Below the pieces are notes generated by a model. That model was not told the origin of the DNA. It did not search any database and was given only the letters and a program-made list of their open reading frames with translations. Both the position numbers and the translations under genes were made by a program. Of a DNA stretch of 64,000 bases, positions 18,408 to 26,820 are shown piece by piece; positions within the stretch are counted from its first letter, which is position 1, and every line of letters begins with the position of its first letter. The stretch comes from Tengunoibacter tsumagoiensis (GTDB lineage: Bacteria; Chloroflexota; Ktedonobacteria; Ktedonobacterales; Ktedonobacteraceae). The DNA is taken from assembly GCF_003967535.1 (NCBI RefSeq), contig NZ_BIFR01000001.1:3657001-3721000 (forward strand). The letters run 5' to 3'.

Positions 18408-20198
18408 ATGCAAAAATTACCGTTGCGTCCTTTACGGCTGATCCGTTTGAACAAGACGGAAACACAGACCAACTATCCCGATGGGCAAAGTAGAGATGGT
18501 GTGACAGGAAGCGGGCAAATGGCTGAGAGCCGACGAGAGGCGGCATCGATAGACCCAAAGAATGTAATAATTATGTCACCTGAAACACTTGAAGAGATCC
18601 AGCCCATTCAGAGAGACGCTGAAGCACATCAGTTGTTACAGCGGGCTCCCAATAATTATCTGTTTAACCAGGCGTACCAATTCTGGCTCTATATTTCTTT
18701 GTTTACTTTGACGCTCCTGCTTACGCACACCATTGCCACCGCAGAGTATGGTATGTACGCCCGTATCCAGACGACCATCAATACCTTGATTTATATCACG
18801 GCTTTCGGATTAGAGGATGCCACCGCCAATTTTGTCCCCAGCGTGTTCGCTGAATACGGGAAAGCCGCGGCGGCCTCTTTGATGAGGCGCATGTTGAGTA
18901 TTCGTCTGGGTATTCTGCTGGTCAGTGTCCTTGTCCTGCTATTTGGTCTGACTACGCTGGGAAATGTTATTGCCCAACTCCCTGTTCATGGTGCGCGTGA
19001 GGTTGCCGCAAGTTTCACAGATCCCGTTATTCATTCTCATATCTGGCCAATTGTGCTCTATGTTATTGGCTCAGGCATTACAAACCTTTTAATGGCTATC
19101 TGTGCCTCTGTGATGCGAATGAAAGTTGTGCTGGTCATAGGCAGTATGGTGCAGTTGGGACTCTTAATCTCTGGCGTTACGGTCATTCAATTGGGCTGGG
19201 GGATTGACGGCGTCCTGTGGATGCAGGCTTTACTCTCACTAGTTGGCGCAACTGGTTTCATTTTCTGGTTAACCTCCCTTTTATTTGCGCGAGGAGTGAC
19301 CTACAAACAGCCGCTAGGTCCTGTCTTACGTTTGAGCTTCTCGGCCTGGTTAAATAATCTGGTCTCGGGGGCTTTACTCAAGCAGGTTGTTCTGTTTCTC
19401 CTTGTGTATTACTCGATTGCTCGCTTAGCAGATACAAACGTTGCCTTTTTTAATCTCTCCTATCAGATGGCCGATGCAGCAAATGTTCTGCTAGTCGCCG
19501 GGCTCTCTGGTGTGGGGGCCTCTGCACTGGCAGCTGCGTATGTTGGTCATAATGGGACACGGTTGGCTCGTTCCTGGCAGGCTCTGATTAAGGTTGAGAC
19601 ACTGATCGCAGGTCCCGGGCTCATCTTCTGTCTCTTTAATGCCGAGAGTATTAGCCATACTCTTTATGGGGACAAATTTGATGCCGTTGGCCCGCTACTG
19701 GCAATCTTTCTGTTTTTTAATATTCTTGTGCGCATAACGGGATCAACTATTCATCTGTCAAGCCTCTATGTCGTTGGAAAGGCCGGGCTGGTGATTGTCA
19801 GTCAATGGGTTGGCCTGGTACTGATGATCGTGAGTGGTATTCTCTTAATTCCAAAATATGGGCCAGCTGGCGCACTCATTGCGGATGGGCTCGCTCGACT
19901 GGTGACGGGTATTTTAATGCTGCTGTTCTTATTGCCAACCCTACCACGCCACTATCCATTGGATCTCTTACGCTTTACCTTTCGTGTATTGGCTGTCCTT
20001 GTGGTTGCAGCCCTGCCAAGTATCCTCTGGCATCCCAATAGCCGCATTCTCTTGAGTGCCTCTGGAGGACTGTTTCTCGTGCTCTGTCTCATCCTCTTCT
20101 ATCTCGTTAAACCATTGAGTGCTGCCGATCTGGAGATGATCCAGGCTACGAAACCAGCAACTGTCCGCTATTTACGCTGGTTTGCACGCAAAAAATAG
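18408..20198 (+). CDS. Polysaccharide/lipid-linked oligosaccharide flippase (MOP superfamily, Wzx-like)
   Basis: 596 residues. About 85 hydrophilic residues precede 12-14 membrane segments running from about 90 to 575. The pattern NYLFNQAYQFWLYISLF, TAEYGMYARIQT and the late LYGDKFDAVGPLLAIFLFFN/VGKAGLVIVSQWVG/IPKYGPAGALIADGLARLVTG matches Wzx/PST flippases that move lipid-linked sugar units outward across the membrane. No glycosyltransferase cluster adjoins it. The ribosome binding site is weak (ATAAAG), so coupling to the upstream gene is likely. Substrate unknown. Confidence 0.82.
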   Translation: MQKLPLRPLRLIRLNKTETQTNYPDGQSRDGVTGSGQMAESRREAASIDPKNVIIMSPETLEEIQPIQRDAEAHQLLQRAPNNYLFNQAYQFWLYISLFTLTLLLTHTIATAEYGMYARIQTTINTLIYITAFGLEDATANFVPSVFAEYGKAAAASLMRRMLSIRLGILLVSVLVLLFGLTTLGNVIAQLPVHGAREVAASFTDPVIHSHIWPIVLYVIGSGITNLLMAICASVMRMKVVLVIGSMVQLGLLISGVTVIQLGWGIDGVLWMQALLSLVGATGFIFWLTSLLFARGVTYKQPLGPVLRLSFSAWLNNLVSGALLKQVVLFLLVYYSIARLADTNVAFFNLSYQMADAANVLLVAGLSGVGASALAAAYVGHNGTRLARSWQALIKVETLIAGPGLIFCLFNAESISHTLYGDKFDAVGPLLAIFLFFNILVRITGSTIHLSSLYVVGKAGLVIVSQWVGLVLMIVSGILLIPKYGPAGALIADGLARLVTGILMLLFLLPTLPRHYPLDLLRFTFRVLAVLVVAALPSILWHPNSRILLSASGGLFLVLCLILFYLVKPLSAADLEMIQATKPATVRYLRWFARKK

Positions 20199-20208
20199 GA
20201 GAGATGTC

Positions 20209-20802
20209 ATGGCGCGAAAACGATCTGAGACCCTTGATCCTTTGCTTGTTCTTAATGCCTATGCCCAGGGGATCTTTCCTATGGCTGATGAGGATGGGCA
20301 GATTCGCTGGTATGCTCCGGACCCACGTGCTATTCTGGAACATGCCAATTTACGGGTCTCACGATCGTTGCGTTCAACTATTCGGAAGCGCCGCTATGAA
20401 ATACGGATGGATACATCCTTTGAACAGGTGATGCGAGCCTGTGGGGCTCGCTCAGAAACCTGGATCAACGAGGAATTTATTCAGACGTATACGCTCCTCC
20501 ATCAATCTGGTCACGCACATAGTGTGGAGGCCTGGCAGGGGAAACACATGGTGGGTGGTCTGTATGGGGTCACGATTGGGGGAGCGTTTATGGGGGAAAG
20601 CATGTTTTCAACTGCATCAGATGCCTCAAAAGTCTGCCTGGTAGCTCTGGTTGAACACCTGCAAGCCCGTGGCTATACCTTGCACGATACACAATTTACA
20701 ACCCCTCACCTGCTCACTTTAGGTGTAAGCGAAATTCCCCGCTCTCTCTATGAACAACGTCTCCGCCATGCCATTATGCTTCCCTGCCAATGGAGCGATT
20801 AA
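20209..20802 (+). CDS. aat: Leucyl/phenylalanyl-tRNA--protein transferase
   Basis: 197 residues from ATG 20209, preceded by AGGAGAG; the frame opens further upstream inside the flippase gene, so I reject the earlier start. The motifs LDPLLVLNAYAQGIFPMAD, WYAPDPRAIL, WINEEFIQTY, SVEAWQGKHMVGGLYGVTIGGAFMGESMFS and DTQFTTPHL are diagnostic. The enzyme adds Leu or Phe to N-terminal Lys/Arg as part of the N-degron pathway feeding ClpS/ClpAP. Its stop shares the TTAA with the stop of the convergent CtaG-like gene. It starts 10 bases after the flippase stop. Confidence 0.95.
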   Translation: MARKRSETLDPLLVLNAYAQGIFPMADEDGQIRWYAPDPRAILEHANLRVSRSLRSTIRKRRYEIRMDTSFEQVMRACGARSETWINEEFIQTYTLLHQSGHAHSVEAWQGKHMVGGLYGVTIGGAFMGESMFSTASDASKVCLVALVEHLQARGYTLHDTQFTTPHLLTLGVSEIPRSLYEQRLRHAIMLPCQWSD

Positions 20803-21662
20803 GCTCTTTGCTGCTCCTCATCTTCAACCTCTTCCCACTCCTCGGCTTCAGCTAAGCGACGCAGATCAGCCTGGCGCGTCTTCTCTTCAATCTGTCCCAA
20901 CCAGCGAAAAAACATCGGGCTCATCACACCGAGATCGACCAGACCTGGAATTAAGAGCAGTGCACCAGCAATCGCCTGATCAGCAAATGGCGTGATACCA
21001 AGTTCAGGGGGAAGCATGTACTGTGTATAGAGGGGAACGCCAGTAAAGACGAGGATAAAAGCGTAAATATCAACTGGCTGCCCATCTAAAAAGGCATAGA
21101 GCATCTGAACCGGATAACTCATCTGACGTGCTGTCCTTACCGACCCGATTAAAGGAAACCAGTTCAATAATGCAGTCACAAAGATGCTCAGGAGCAGAAG
21201 AGTATAGAGTGTAGGGCTCTTCATCGCCATGGTATAAAAGCGAGGAGCATGCCAGAGCAGAAAGGTCAGATTAAAGATGAGAGATGCCACTACCGGACGA
21301 GTAAGGGCACGAAAAATAACCCGCAGAACTGGCAATTCGTTCAAAGGTTGAAGGACGATAGCAGGACAGGCGGCTAGCACCAATGGAGCACAGACCGTCG
21401 TCAATAAAACCGCTTGCACCATATGCAATGTAAAGAGATGAAGGCGAGCTAATTCATTCATTGGAGAAAAGAAGACTACGGCAAAGAGCCCCATAGCGCT
21501 CAGGAAACAGATGCTACGCAGCCAGGAGACAGCTGGTTCGCCCAGACGACGCTGATGCACCTGCGCTCGCCACCAACCACAAAGATAGAGACCAGTGATG
21601 CCAATAAAAAAAATCAGAACGCCCCAATTCCATGACCAGGAGAGTGGAAGACCGTAAAACAT
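20799..21662 (-). CDS. CtaG-like cytochrome c oxidase assembly protein
   Basis: 287 residues with six to seven membrane segments. Family marks are FFSPMNELARLHLFTLHMVQAVLLTTVCAPLVLAACPAIV, FLLWHAPRFYTMAM, and the late YTQYMLPPELGITPFADQAIAGALLLIPGLVDL with conserved histidines in the second and fourth segments. Members of this family (COG3336, caa3-type) help insert copper into cytochrome oxidase. The C-terminal 40 residues are Glu-rich and charged. No oxidase gene is next to it. Convergent with aat, sharing TTAA at the stops. Confidence 0.85.
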   Translation of the reverse strand: MFYGLPLSWSWNWGVLIFFIGITGLYLCGWWRAQVHQRRLGEPAVSWLRSICFLSAMGLFAVVFFSPMNELARLHLFTLHMVQAVLLTTVCAPLVLAACPAIVLQPLNELPVLRVIFRALTRPVVASLIFNLTFLLWHAPRFYTMAMKSPTLYTLLLLSIFVTALLNWFPLIGSVRTARQMSYPVQMLYAFLDGQPVDIYAFILVFTGVPLYTQYMLPPELGITPFADQAIAGALLLIPGLVDLGVMSPMFFRWLGQIEEKTRQADLRRLAEAEEWEEVEDEEQQRA

Positions 21663-21838
21663 GGAAATACTCCCAAAAAGCTGTCAGCACGAACAAAATA
21701 TCTCAAGACCTGGAGGTATCTTTACCATCCTAGTATAGAGCAGGTGAAGTCACAGCGCAAATCAGCTCCCAAACTCTCCCTTCCGCCTGTATACTAGGCA
21801 TACTATGTGTTTGACCATACGAAACGTAGGAGGAAAAA

Positions 21839-22999
21839 ATGCGTATCGTCATTGCGCCCCAATCGCTCAAAGGAAGTTTGAGCGCAGCCGAAACAGGGGC
21901 TGCTATCGCCCAGGGCGCTCAAGCAGTCTATCCCGAAGCAGAGATCGTCGTTGTCCCCGTTGCCGATGGAGGTGAAGGAACGGTCCAGGCACTGGTCGAT
22001 GCCACTGGTGGATCAATCCTCACGCGCAGAGTCACTGGACCCTTAGGAGAACCGGTTGAGGCCTTCTTTGGACTTTTAGGCGGGGAAGATAGAAAAACGG
22101 CGGTGATTGAGATGGCCGCCTGTGCCGGACTCCCCTTAATCTCACCGGAACAACGCAATCCACGGATCACCACAACCTATGGAGTTGGTGAGCTTATCCG
22201 AGCTGCTCTGGATGAAGGCTGTCGTCACTTTCTGCTTGGAATTGGAGGAAGCGCGACCAACGATGGCGGCGCTGGTCTCGCACAAGCTCTGGGAATCCAT
22301 CTCCTTGCAACAAACGGGCAAGAGCTCACATGGGGAGGTGCGGCATTAGCACAGCTCGCACAGATCGATAGCTCCAACCTTGACTCACGTCTGGTGGATT
22401 GTACTTTTGAGGTGGCATGCGATGTCACCAATCCTTTATGTGGAGCGTCAGGAGCCTCGGCCATCTACGGGCCACAAAAAGGAGCAACACCCGAGATGGT
22501 GGCGGAACTCGATGCCGCGCTGGCACACTATGCCCAGATCATAGACCAGGACCTGGGAATATCCATTGCCGAACAGCCCGGCGCAGGCGCGGCAGGGGGA
22601 TTAGGAGCAGGTCTGCTTGCCTTCCTCAATGCAACCCTTCGACCAGGTGCAGCTATCGTCCTTGAAGCAGTCAACCTGGAAAGGCATCTGGAAGGAGCAG
22701 ATCTTGTTATCACCGCTGAAGGTCAGCTCGACGAACAGACTGCCTATGGCAAGAGTGTAGGAGCCGTTGCAGCTCTGGCCAAACAGCGCGATATTCCTGT
22801 CCTGGCACTGGCTGGAGGTCTGAGCGAGGGGTATCAAGGAATCTACCAACTTGGTATTGATGCGGTAGCAGTATTACCCTCTCGGCCCATGTCATTAGTC
22901 TATGCTATACACAATGCCGCAACCCTGACAAGGGACGCGACAGAGCGAGCGTTACGAATCTTAAAACTAGGAATGAGCATGACCAACAGAATAGTTTAA
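21839..22999 (+). CDS. Glycerate kinase (type 1, GarK/GlxK family)
   Basis: 386 residues, the family size. MRIVIAPQSLKGSLSAAETGAAIAQG opens the protein, followed by VVPVADGGEGTV, HFLLGIGGSATNDGGAGLAQALG, FEVACDVTNPLCGASGASA and ITAEGQLDEQTAYGKSVGAVA, all diagnostic. It phosphorylates D-glycerate, producing 2-phosphoglycerate in most members of this type, linking glyoxylate/tartronate metabolism to glycolysis. GGAGGA lies 6 bases before the ATG. A weak hairpin (23019-23038) follows. Monocistronic. Confidence 0.93.
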   Translation: MRIVIAPQSLKGSLSAAETGAAIAQGAQAVYPEAEIVVVPVADGGEGTVQALVDATGGSILTRRVTGPLGEPVEAFFGLLGGEDRKTAVIEMAACAGLPLISPEQRNPRITTTYGVGELIRAALDEGCRHFLLGIGGSATNDGGAGLAQALGIHLLATNGQELTWGGAALAQLAQIDSSNLDSRLVDCTFEVACDVTNPLCGASGASAIYGPQKGATPEMVAELDAALAHYAQIIDQDLGISIAEQPGAGAAGGLGAGLLAFLNATLRPGAAIVLEAVNLERHLEGADLVITAEGQLDEQTAYGKSVGAVAALAKQRDIPVLALAGGLSEGYQGIYQLGIDAVAVLPSRPMSLVYAIHNAATLTRDATERALRILKLGMSMTNRIV

Positions 23000-23286
23000 A
23001 GAAGACACATGTTCACGGGAGAGTAGCTCCCTACTCTCTCCATCGGATCAACAACTTATGCCCTTCTATTTGCTCTCTAGCGAAAAGGAGCTTCCAACCA
23101 GAGCCACTCTGCCAGAACAACCGGAATATAGATAACAAACATTCGTAGGTGTGGAAATTTTTAGGAAGGCGCAGTGTTCTTACTAAATGAGAGGCATGCT
23201 CACAGCGATAACACTCCGCTCATTCATTGTCTCCATCTATCCCACCATCTCGTAATCTGTCTGGTTAGTCGCAGAGAGGGAGCATC
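23000..23286. other. Intergenic, weak hairpin only
   Basis: GAGAGTAG at 23019-23026 pairs with CTACTCTC at 23031-23038 and may terminate the glycerate kinase gene. No coding signal in the rest. Confidence 0.4.
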
Positions 23287-23487
23287 ATGCCAGAATATTC
23301 TTCAATCAGTGAAGGCCCCCATTTCCAACAGCTTCTTAGCCAGGGCTTTACAGAATGTGAAGCAACCCGCCTGGTTCATATGAAAGAACATGTTGGCGAG
23401 CAGAAAGAATATCGTGAAATGGTCGAAGAGAGCCGCCGCCTCGCTTTCATGCGCTGGCTAGTAGAGCACGATCGGATCAGCTGGTAG
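23287..23487 (+). CDS. Small acidic helical protein, unknown (66 residues)
   Basis: MPEYSSISEGPHFQQLLSQG... is hydrophilic and predicted helical, with many Glu/Arg/His and a single Cys in FTECEATRLVHMKEHVGE. A good ribosome binding site (GAGGGAG) sits 6 bases before the ATG and the composition is coding-like throughout, so I think it is a real gene. No family was recognised. It is followed by a hairpin that could end its transcript and, from the other strand, that of rnpB. Confidence 0.6.
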   Translation: MPEYSSISEGPHFQQLLSQGFTECEATRLVHMKEHVGEQKEYREMVEESRRLAFMRWLVEHDRISW

Positions 23488-23511
23488 CAAAACAGCCTGA
23501 TCCTTCGATAG

Positions 23512-23550
23512 AAAAGCAGGCCAAAGATCTTTGTATCGGCGGCCTGTTTT
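23512..23550. terminator. Hairpin between the 66-residue gene and rnpB
   Basis: AAAAGCAGGCC at 23512-23522 pairs with GGCCTGTTTT at 23541-23550 (one G-U). T-runs on both strands allow termination of the plus-strand small gene and the minus-strand rnpB. Confidence 0.6.
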
Positions 23551-23638
23551 GTAGAGAGAAAGAAACAACAGCGAGGATACTCGATACTCTACCTGGCTCA
23601 AACTGGCTCAAAAAACGCAGACTTGTGGGGTGGTGGCA

Positions 23639-24043
23639 GGCCAAAGAAAACCATAAGCCGAGTTCTGTCTCCATCCTGCCTTACGGTGAGAATGGATGGT
23701 AATCATCTATCTAGGACGACAGTTGCCCGCCGCCTCAAGCAACCAACCCGAAGGTTAACAGGCGAGCAACCTGCGGATCAAGCATCGAAACGCCTGATCA
23801 CTCCTTCTGCTTGGTCTTGCTCCGGATGGGGTTTGCCCAGCCAGCCAGTCACCTGGCTGCTGGTGAGCTCTTACCTCACCATTTCGCCCTTACCAATCCA
23901 GACCAGAGATCCGGACCGGCGGTATGTTTCTGTTGCACTTTCCTTAAGGTCACCCTCACTGGCCGTTAGCCAGCATCCACGCTCTATGGAGCTCGGACTT
24001 TCCTCGGACCTTCTGGTCCGCGATTACCTGTTTTTCTTTGACC
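23639..24043 (-). ncRNA. rnpB: RNase P RNA
   Basis: Read on the minus strand, the conserved core is clear: GAGGAAAGTCCGAGCTCC near the 5' end, GAAAGTGCAACAGAAA, GGTAAGGGCGAAATGGTGAG, and at the 3' end ACAGAACTCGGCTTATGG. The ends pair as helix P1 (GGTCAAAGAAAA with GTTTTCTTTGGCC), which sets the boundaries at about 24043 and 23639, 405 nt. This is the catalytic RNA that matures tRNA 5' ends. Ends are estimated to within a few bases. Confidence 0.95.
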
Positions 24044-24054
24044 CGCACCCCGTT

Positions 24055-24083
24055 AGAGTACCATATCTCAACGTCTGAGTCCA
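24055..24083 (-). promoter_or_regulatory. Likely rnpB promoter
   Basis: On the minus strand TGGACT (24078-24083), 17 bases, TACTCT (24055-24060). The expected start falls near 24045, matching the estimated 5' end of RNase P RNA. Confidence 0.5.
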
Positions 24084-24163
24084 GCCTTTTCATTGGCTAT
24101 AAGATAGACACATATCAATCTATTAGGACGACTTTGGGGATCTTCTCAAAAGTCGTGAAAAAA

Positions 24164-24193
24164 TGTGAGAGATTATGTAATTACTCGACGTAT
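24164..24193 (+). promoter_or_regulatory. Shared peptide-binding-protein upstream motif, copy 1
   Basis: TGTGAGAGATT (24164-24174), 13 bases, ACGTAT (24188-24193), followed by TAGAAT. The same two blocks with the same spacing lie upstream of two other binding-protein paralogues. It is 345 bases before the ATG at 24539, implying a long leader if it is the promoter. Confidence 0.6.
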
Positions 24194-24538
24194 AGAATAT
24201 ATATACTCTTCAAGAAATCTTCTTTAAGAGTAACGGTGGACTACAAATGGTATTACCTAATGACTGTTATAAATGAAAGCCTTCTTCGCATGGCAATTTA
24301 TCTTTTCCTGAACTCTTTTCAATAGAGGGGCAAGAAACTTTCTTTTATCCTGATTTAGCGATTACTTTTTGTAGGACTGGAAGCTACGCGATACTTACAA
24401 TGGTGGTACATTCTATCTATGGAACAGTAAATAGCATAATGCATGTCTATTGCATTCTAGCTTTTTTATAGCGATCCACTGATCCCAGCACCTACGTTCT
24501 TATCACATCGCGTTTTCCTTTTTAAGGAGGATCCCTGC
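24194..24538. other. Long AT-rich leader before the first peptide-binding protein
   Basis: No credible gene; a 95-codon frame over 24038-24325 crosses the rnpB promoter and lacks a ribosome binding site. No terminator-like hairpin or known riboswitch was recognised in it. Confidence 0.4.
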
Positions 24539-26233
24539 ATGCAAGGGAAAAACCCACGTCGTATCCAGCTCTTCTCTGGCCTTCTGTGCTTCTTTGCCCT
24601 GTTTATGGCGGCTTGTGGCTCACAGGCCAGCACGCCCACTGCCGGTAAGGCAGCCGATGACCAGCAAGTCTTCCGCTATCCCATGGAAGGCAAACAGGAT
24701 TTTGGAACCCTGGACCCTGCTCTCGTTCAGGATGCTACCGATAGCTATGCGATTCAGGCCATCTTCACTGGTCTGGTCCAGTTCGACGATAAGGGCAATG
24801 TGAAAGATCAGCTTGCTGCTTCTCACTCGGTCAGCTCTGATGGTCTGACCTACACATTCAAGCTGAAGCCCAATGCAAAGTTCAGCGATGGCTCTGCCAT
24901 TACTGCGTCGGATGTTGCTTATAGCATCAATCGCGCTCTGGACCCCGCCACCAAATCACCTGTCGTGAGCTATCTGAGCCTCTTGAAGGATTCCGACAAG
25001 ATTGCCAGTGGCGACGTCAAGACCTTGATCGGAGATAGCATTATTGTTACCGATCCCGGTACGATCAAACTGGTCATCAGCCAGCCTGCGGCCTACTTCC
25101 TCCAGACTCTGACCTACCCAAGCTCTTATGTGGTAGAGAAAAAGCTCATTGAGAAGTACGGGACAAGTTGGACCGATCATCTGCAAGAGGGTGGTACCGC
25201 TGGCCCCTTCAAAGTGCAGAGCTATAGCCATAGCACTGGCCTGATCCTGGTTCCCGATAGCAACTATTATGGTGGAAAACCCCAGTTGAAGCGTCTCGAG
25301 ATGCCTTTCTCTGGTGATGTTGACACCACGTATAAGGCCTATCAGAGTAAGCAGTACGATTACGCGACTGTCCCTGCGGCCAGCCTGCCTCAGGCCAAAA
25401 CCCGCCCCGACTTCGTCCGCACTCCTGCTCTGGTCATTCGTTATATCAGCATGAACTACCTGGCCAAACCTTTTAACAATATCAAAATCCGTCAGGCACT
25501 GGCATTGGCGATCAAAAAGAGCTTGATCACTGACAATGTGTTACATGGTGCGGTTGATCCAACCAATCGCCTGGTACCAGCTGGCATGTATGGTGCAAGC
25601 AGTTCCGTCAATGGTCCAACAGGTCTGGCTACCGTTGATGGTGATGCCAACAAGGCTAAAGAGCTACTCACCGAAGGTCTGAAGGAAGAGGGCCTGACCA
25701 GCATGCCCGATTTCACCTTCACCTACTACACTGGCAGCGCAACCATTAAAAAAGTTGTTGATGCCGTGATGAGCCAGTGGCAGGCAGTTCTGGGTATTAC
25801 ACCCAAAACCAACGCCATTGACTTTGATGCCCTGGTCAATGCTCAGAATGCAACGATTGGTAATAGCAGCTTGCAAGTCTGGATTGGCGGCTGGCAGGCG
25901 GACTATCCCGATCCTCAGGACTGGCTGAGCATCTTCTTTGGCAAAGGCCAGAGCTACAACGATAACAACTATGGTCAGAATCAGAGCGCTACTGCTACAG
26001 CTCAACAGGCTGTCCAGGCTGATCTGAAAAAGGCTGATGTAGAGCAAAATGCAACCAAACGTGCTCAACTCTACAACACAGCTGAACAGAAGCTGATCAA
26101 TGATGTGGCCTGGATTCCTCTCTATCAGTCGGCCTCAGTCGTCCTGGTAAACCCCAAACTCAAAGGGTATACTGTCGATGCTCTGGGTATCACCGATCCA
26201 GAGGATTGGCAGAACATCTACATGACCAAATAG
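24539..26233 (+). CDS. Oligopeptide ABC transporter substrate-binding lipoprotein (SBP_bac_5), paralogue 1
   Basis: 564 residues. Signal peptide with lipobox LFMAACGS (Cys about 22). The body is the OppA/DppA fold: DFGTLDPALVQDATDSYAIQAIFTGLVQFD, YTFKLKPNAKFSDGSAITASDVAYSINRALDP, the domain-2 stretch KPFNNIKIRQALALAIKKSLI, then DWLSIFFGKGQSYNDNNYGQN and DVAWIPLYQS near the end. It captures peptides outside the cell and delivers them to the permeases encoded downstream. AAGGAGGAT precedes the ATG. A strong terminator (26292-26322) separates it from paralogue 2. Confidence 0.93.
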   Translation: MQGKNPRRIQLFSGLLCFFALFMAACGSQASTPTAGKAADDQQVFRYPMEGKQDFGTLDPALVQDATDSYAIQAIFTGLVQFDDKGNVKDQLAASHSVSSDGLTYTFKLKPNAKFSDGSAITASDVAYSINRALDPATKSPVVSYLSLLKDSDKIASGDVKTLIGDSIIVTDPGTIKLVISQPAAYFLQTLTYPSSYVVEKKLIEKYGTSWTDHLQEGGTAGPFKVQSYSHSTGLILVPDSNYYGGKPQLKRLEMPFSGDVDTTYKAYQSKQYDYATVPAASLPQAKTRPDFVRTPALVIRYISMNYLAKPFNNIKIRQALALAIKKSLITDNVLHGAVDPTNRLVPAGMYGASSSVNGPTGLATVDGDANKAKELLTEGLKEEGLTSMPDFTFTYYTGSATIKKVVDAVMSQWQAVLGITPKTNAIDFDALVNAQNATIGNSSLQVWIGGWQADYPDPQDWLSIFFGKGQSYNDNNYGQNQSATATAQQAVQADLKKADVEQNATKRAQLYNTAEQKLINDVAWIPLYQSASVVLVNPKLKGYTVDALGITDPEDWQNIYMTK

Positions 26234-26291
26234 TCTGGTCAGGTAGATACGCTTAAAGAAGGTGTCTCAAGAGATTCTTCCAGAAGGCGTG

Positions 26292-26322
26292 CCGGCTCTC
26301 TTCACGAGAGCCGGTTTTCTTT
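26292..26322 (+). terminator. Rho-independent terminator of binding-protein gene 1
   Basis: CCGGCTCTC/GAGAGCCGG with a 5-base loop followed by TTTTCTTTT, 58 bases past the stop. Confidence 0.9.
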
Positions 26323-26415
26323 TCCCTATTTGGCCTTTACAGAGGACAATTAATGTCTATATTCATATAAAAAGTTTTTATTTTTCATTTTCATACCAAA
26401 TTTCCTATTTACAAC

Positions 26416-26467
26416 AGTGAGAGATTACACAAATCTCAAACGTATGTTACTATAGACCATACGTTTG
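26416..26467 (+). promoter_or_regulatory. Shared upstream motif, copy 2, with overlapping palindrome
   Basis: AGTGAGAGATT (26416-26426), 13 bases, ACGTAT (26440-26445), matching copies 1 and 3 in sequence and spacing. A perfect inverted repeat CAAACGTATG/CATACGTTTG (26437-26446, 26458-26467) surrounds TACTAT, and TTACAC (26425-26430) lies 17 bases upstream of it, so a promoter with an operator over its -10 is plausible. Confidence 0.6.
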
Positions 26468-26820
26468 TAGAGGTTGCCGGATCACCTTGTGCAGACACCC
26501 TGGTCACTATCATTGATGTTTTGAACGTTTTGTCTTTTTAAGGAGAAGAGAACGAGCTCTTTTCCTCATCTGGCCCTGATCCCTGGAATGCTCGTAGTCA
26601 CCGTTTCCCATCCCATTGAGACACGAAGGCATATGAGAACACCCAACCAATGCAACGAAGTTCTACCTGCAATTACTCTATCCAGCTATCTGTTCGCTTA
26701 GATGGAAAAAGATGTCCTCCTCTCTACAGGACGAGACATTGGAGAAGGACACAGGCTGTTAGCCTCTTCTTTACTTACTGGCGATCAGATGCACCAATCA
26801 TTTCGAAGGAGACCTTTTCC
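26468..26820. other. Long leader before the second peptide-binding protein
   Basis: About 375 bases from the motif to the ATG. A frame open from 26650 runs into the gene but gives an Arg/Cys-rich peptide without a start signal. A piece at 26528-26548 (TCTTTTTAAGGAGAAG) resembles the immediate ribosome binding region of paralogue 1, as if the leader had been extended by an insertion or duplication. Confidence 0.4.

Noticed and set aside
24038..24325. 95-residue frame between rnpB and binding-protein gene 1
   Set aside because: It overlaps the rnpB promoter and the shared motif, is AT-rich and lacks a ribosome binding site.
26468..26820. Possible riboswitch in the long leaders of the binding-protein genes
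   Set aside because: No conserved stem or known aptamer sequence was seen, and the leaders of paralogues 1 and 2 do not resemble each other beyond the ribosome binding region.
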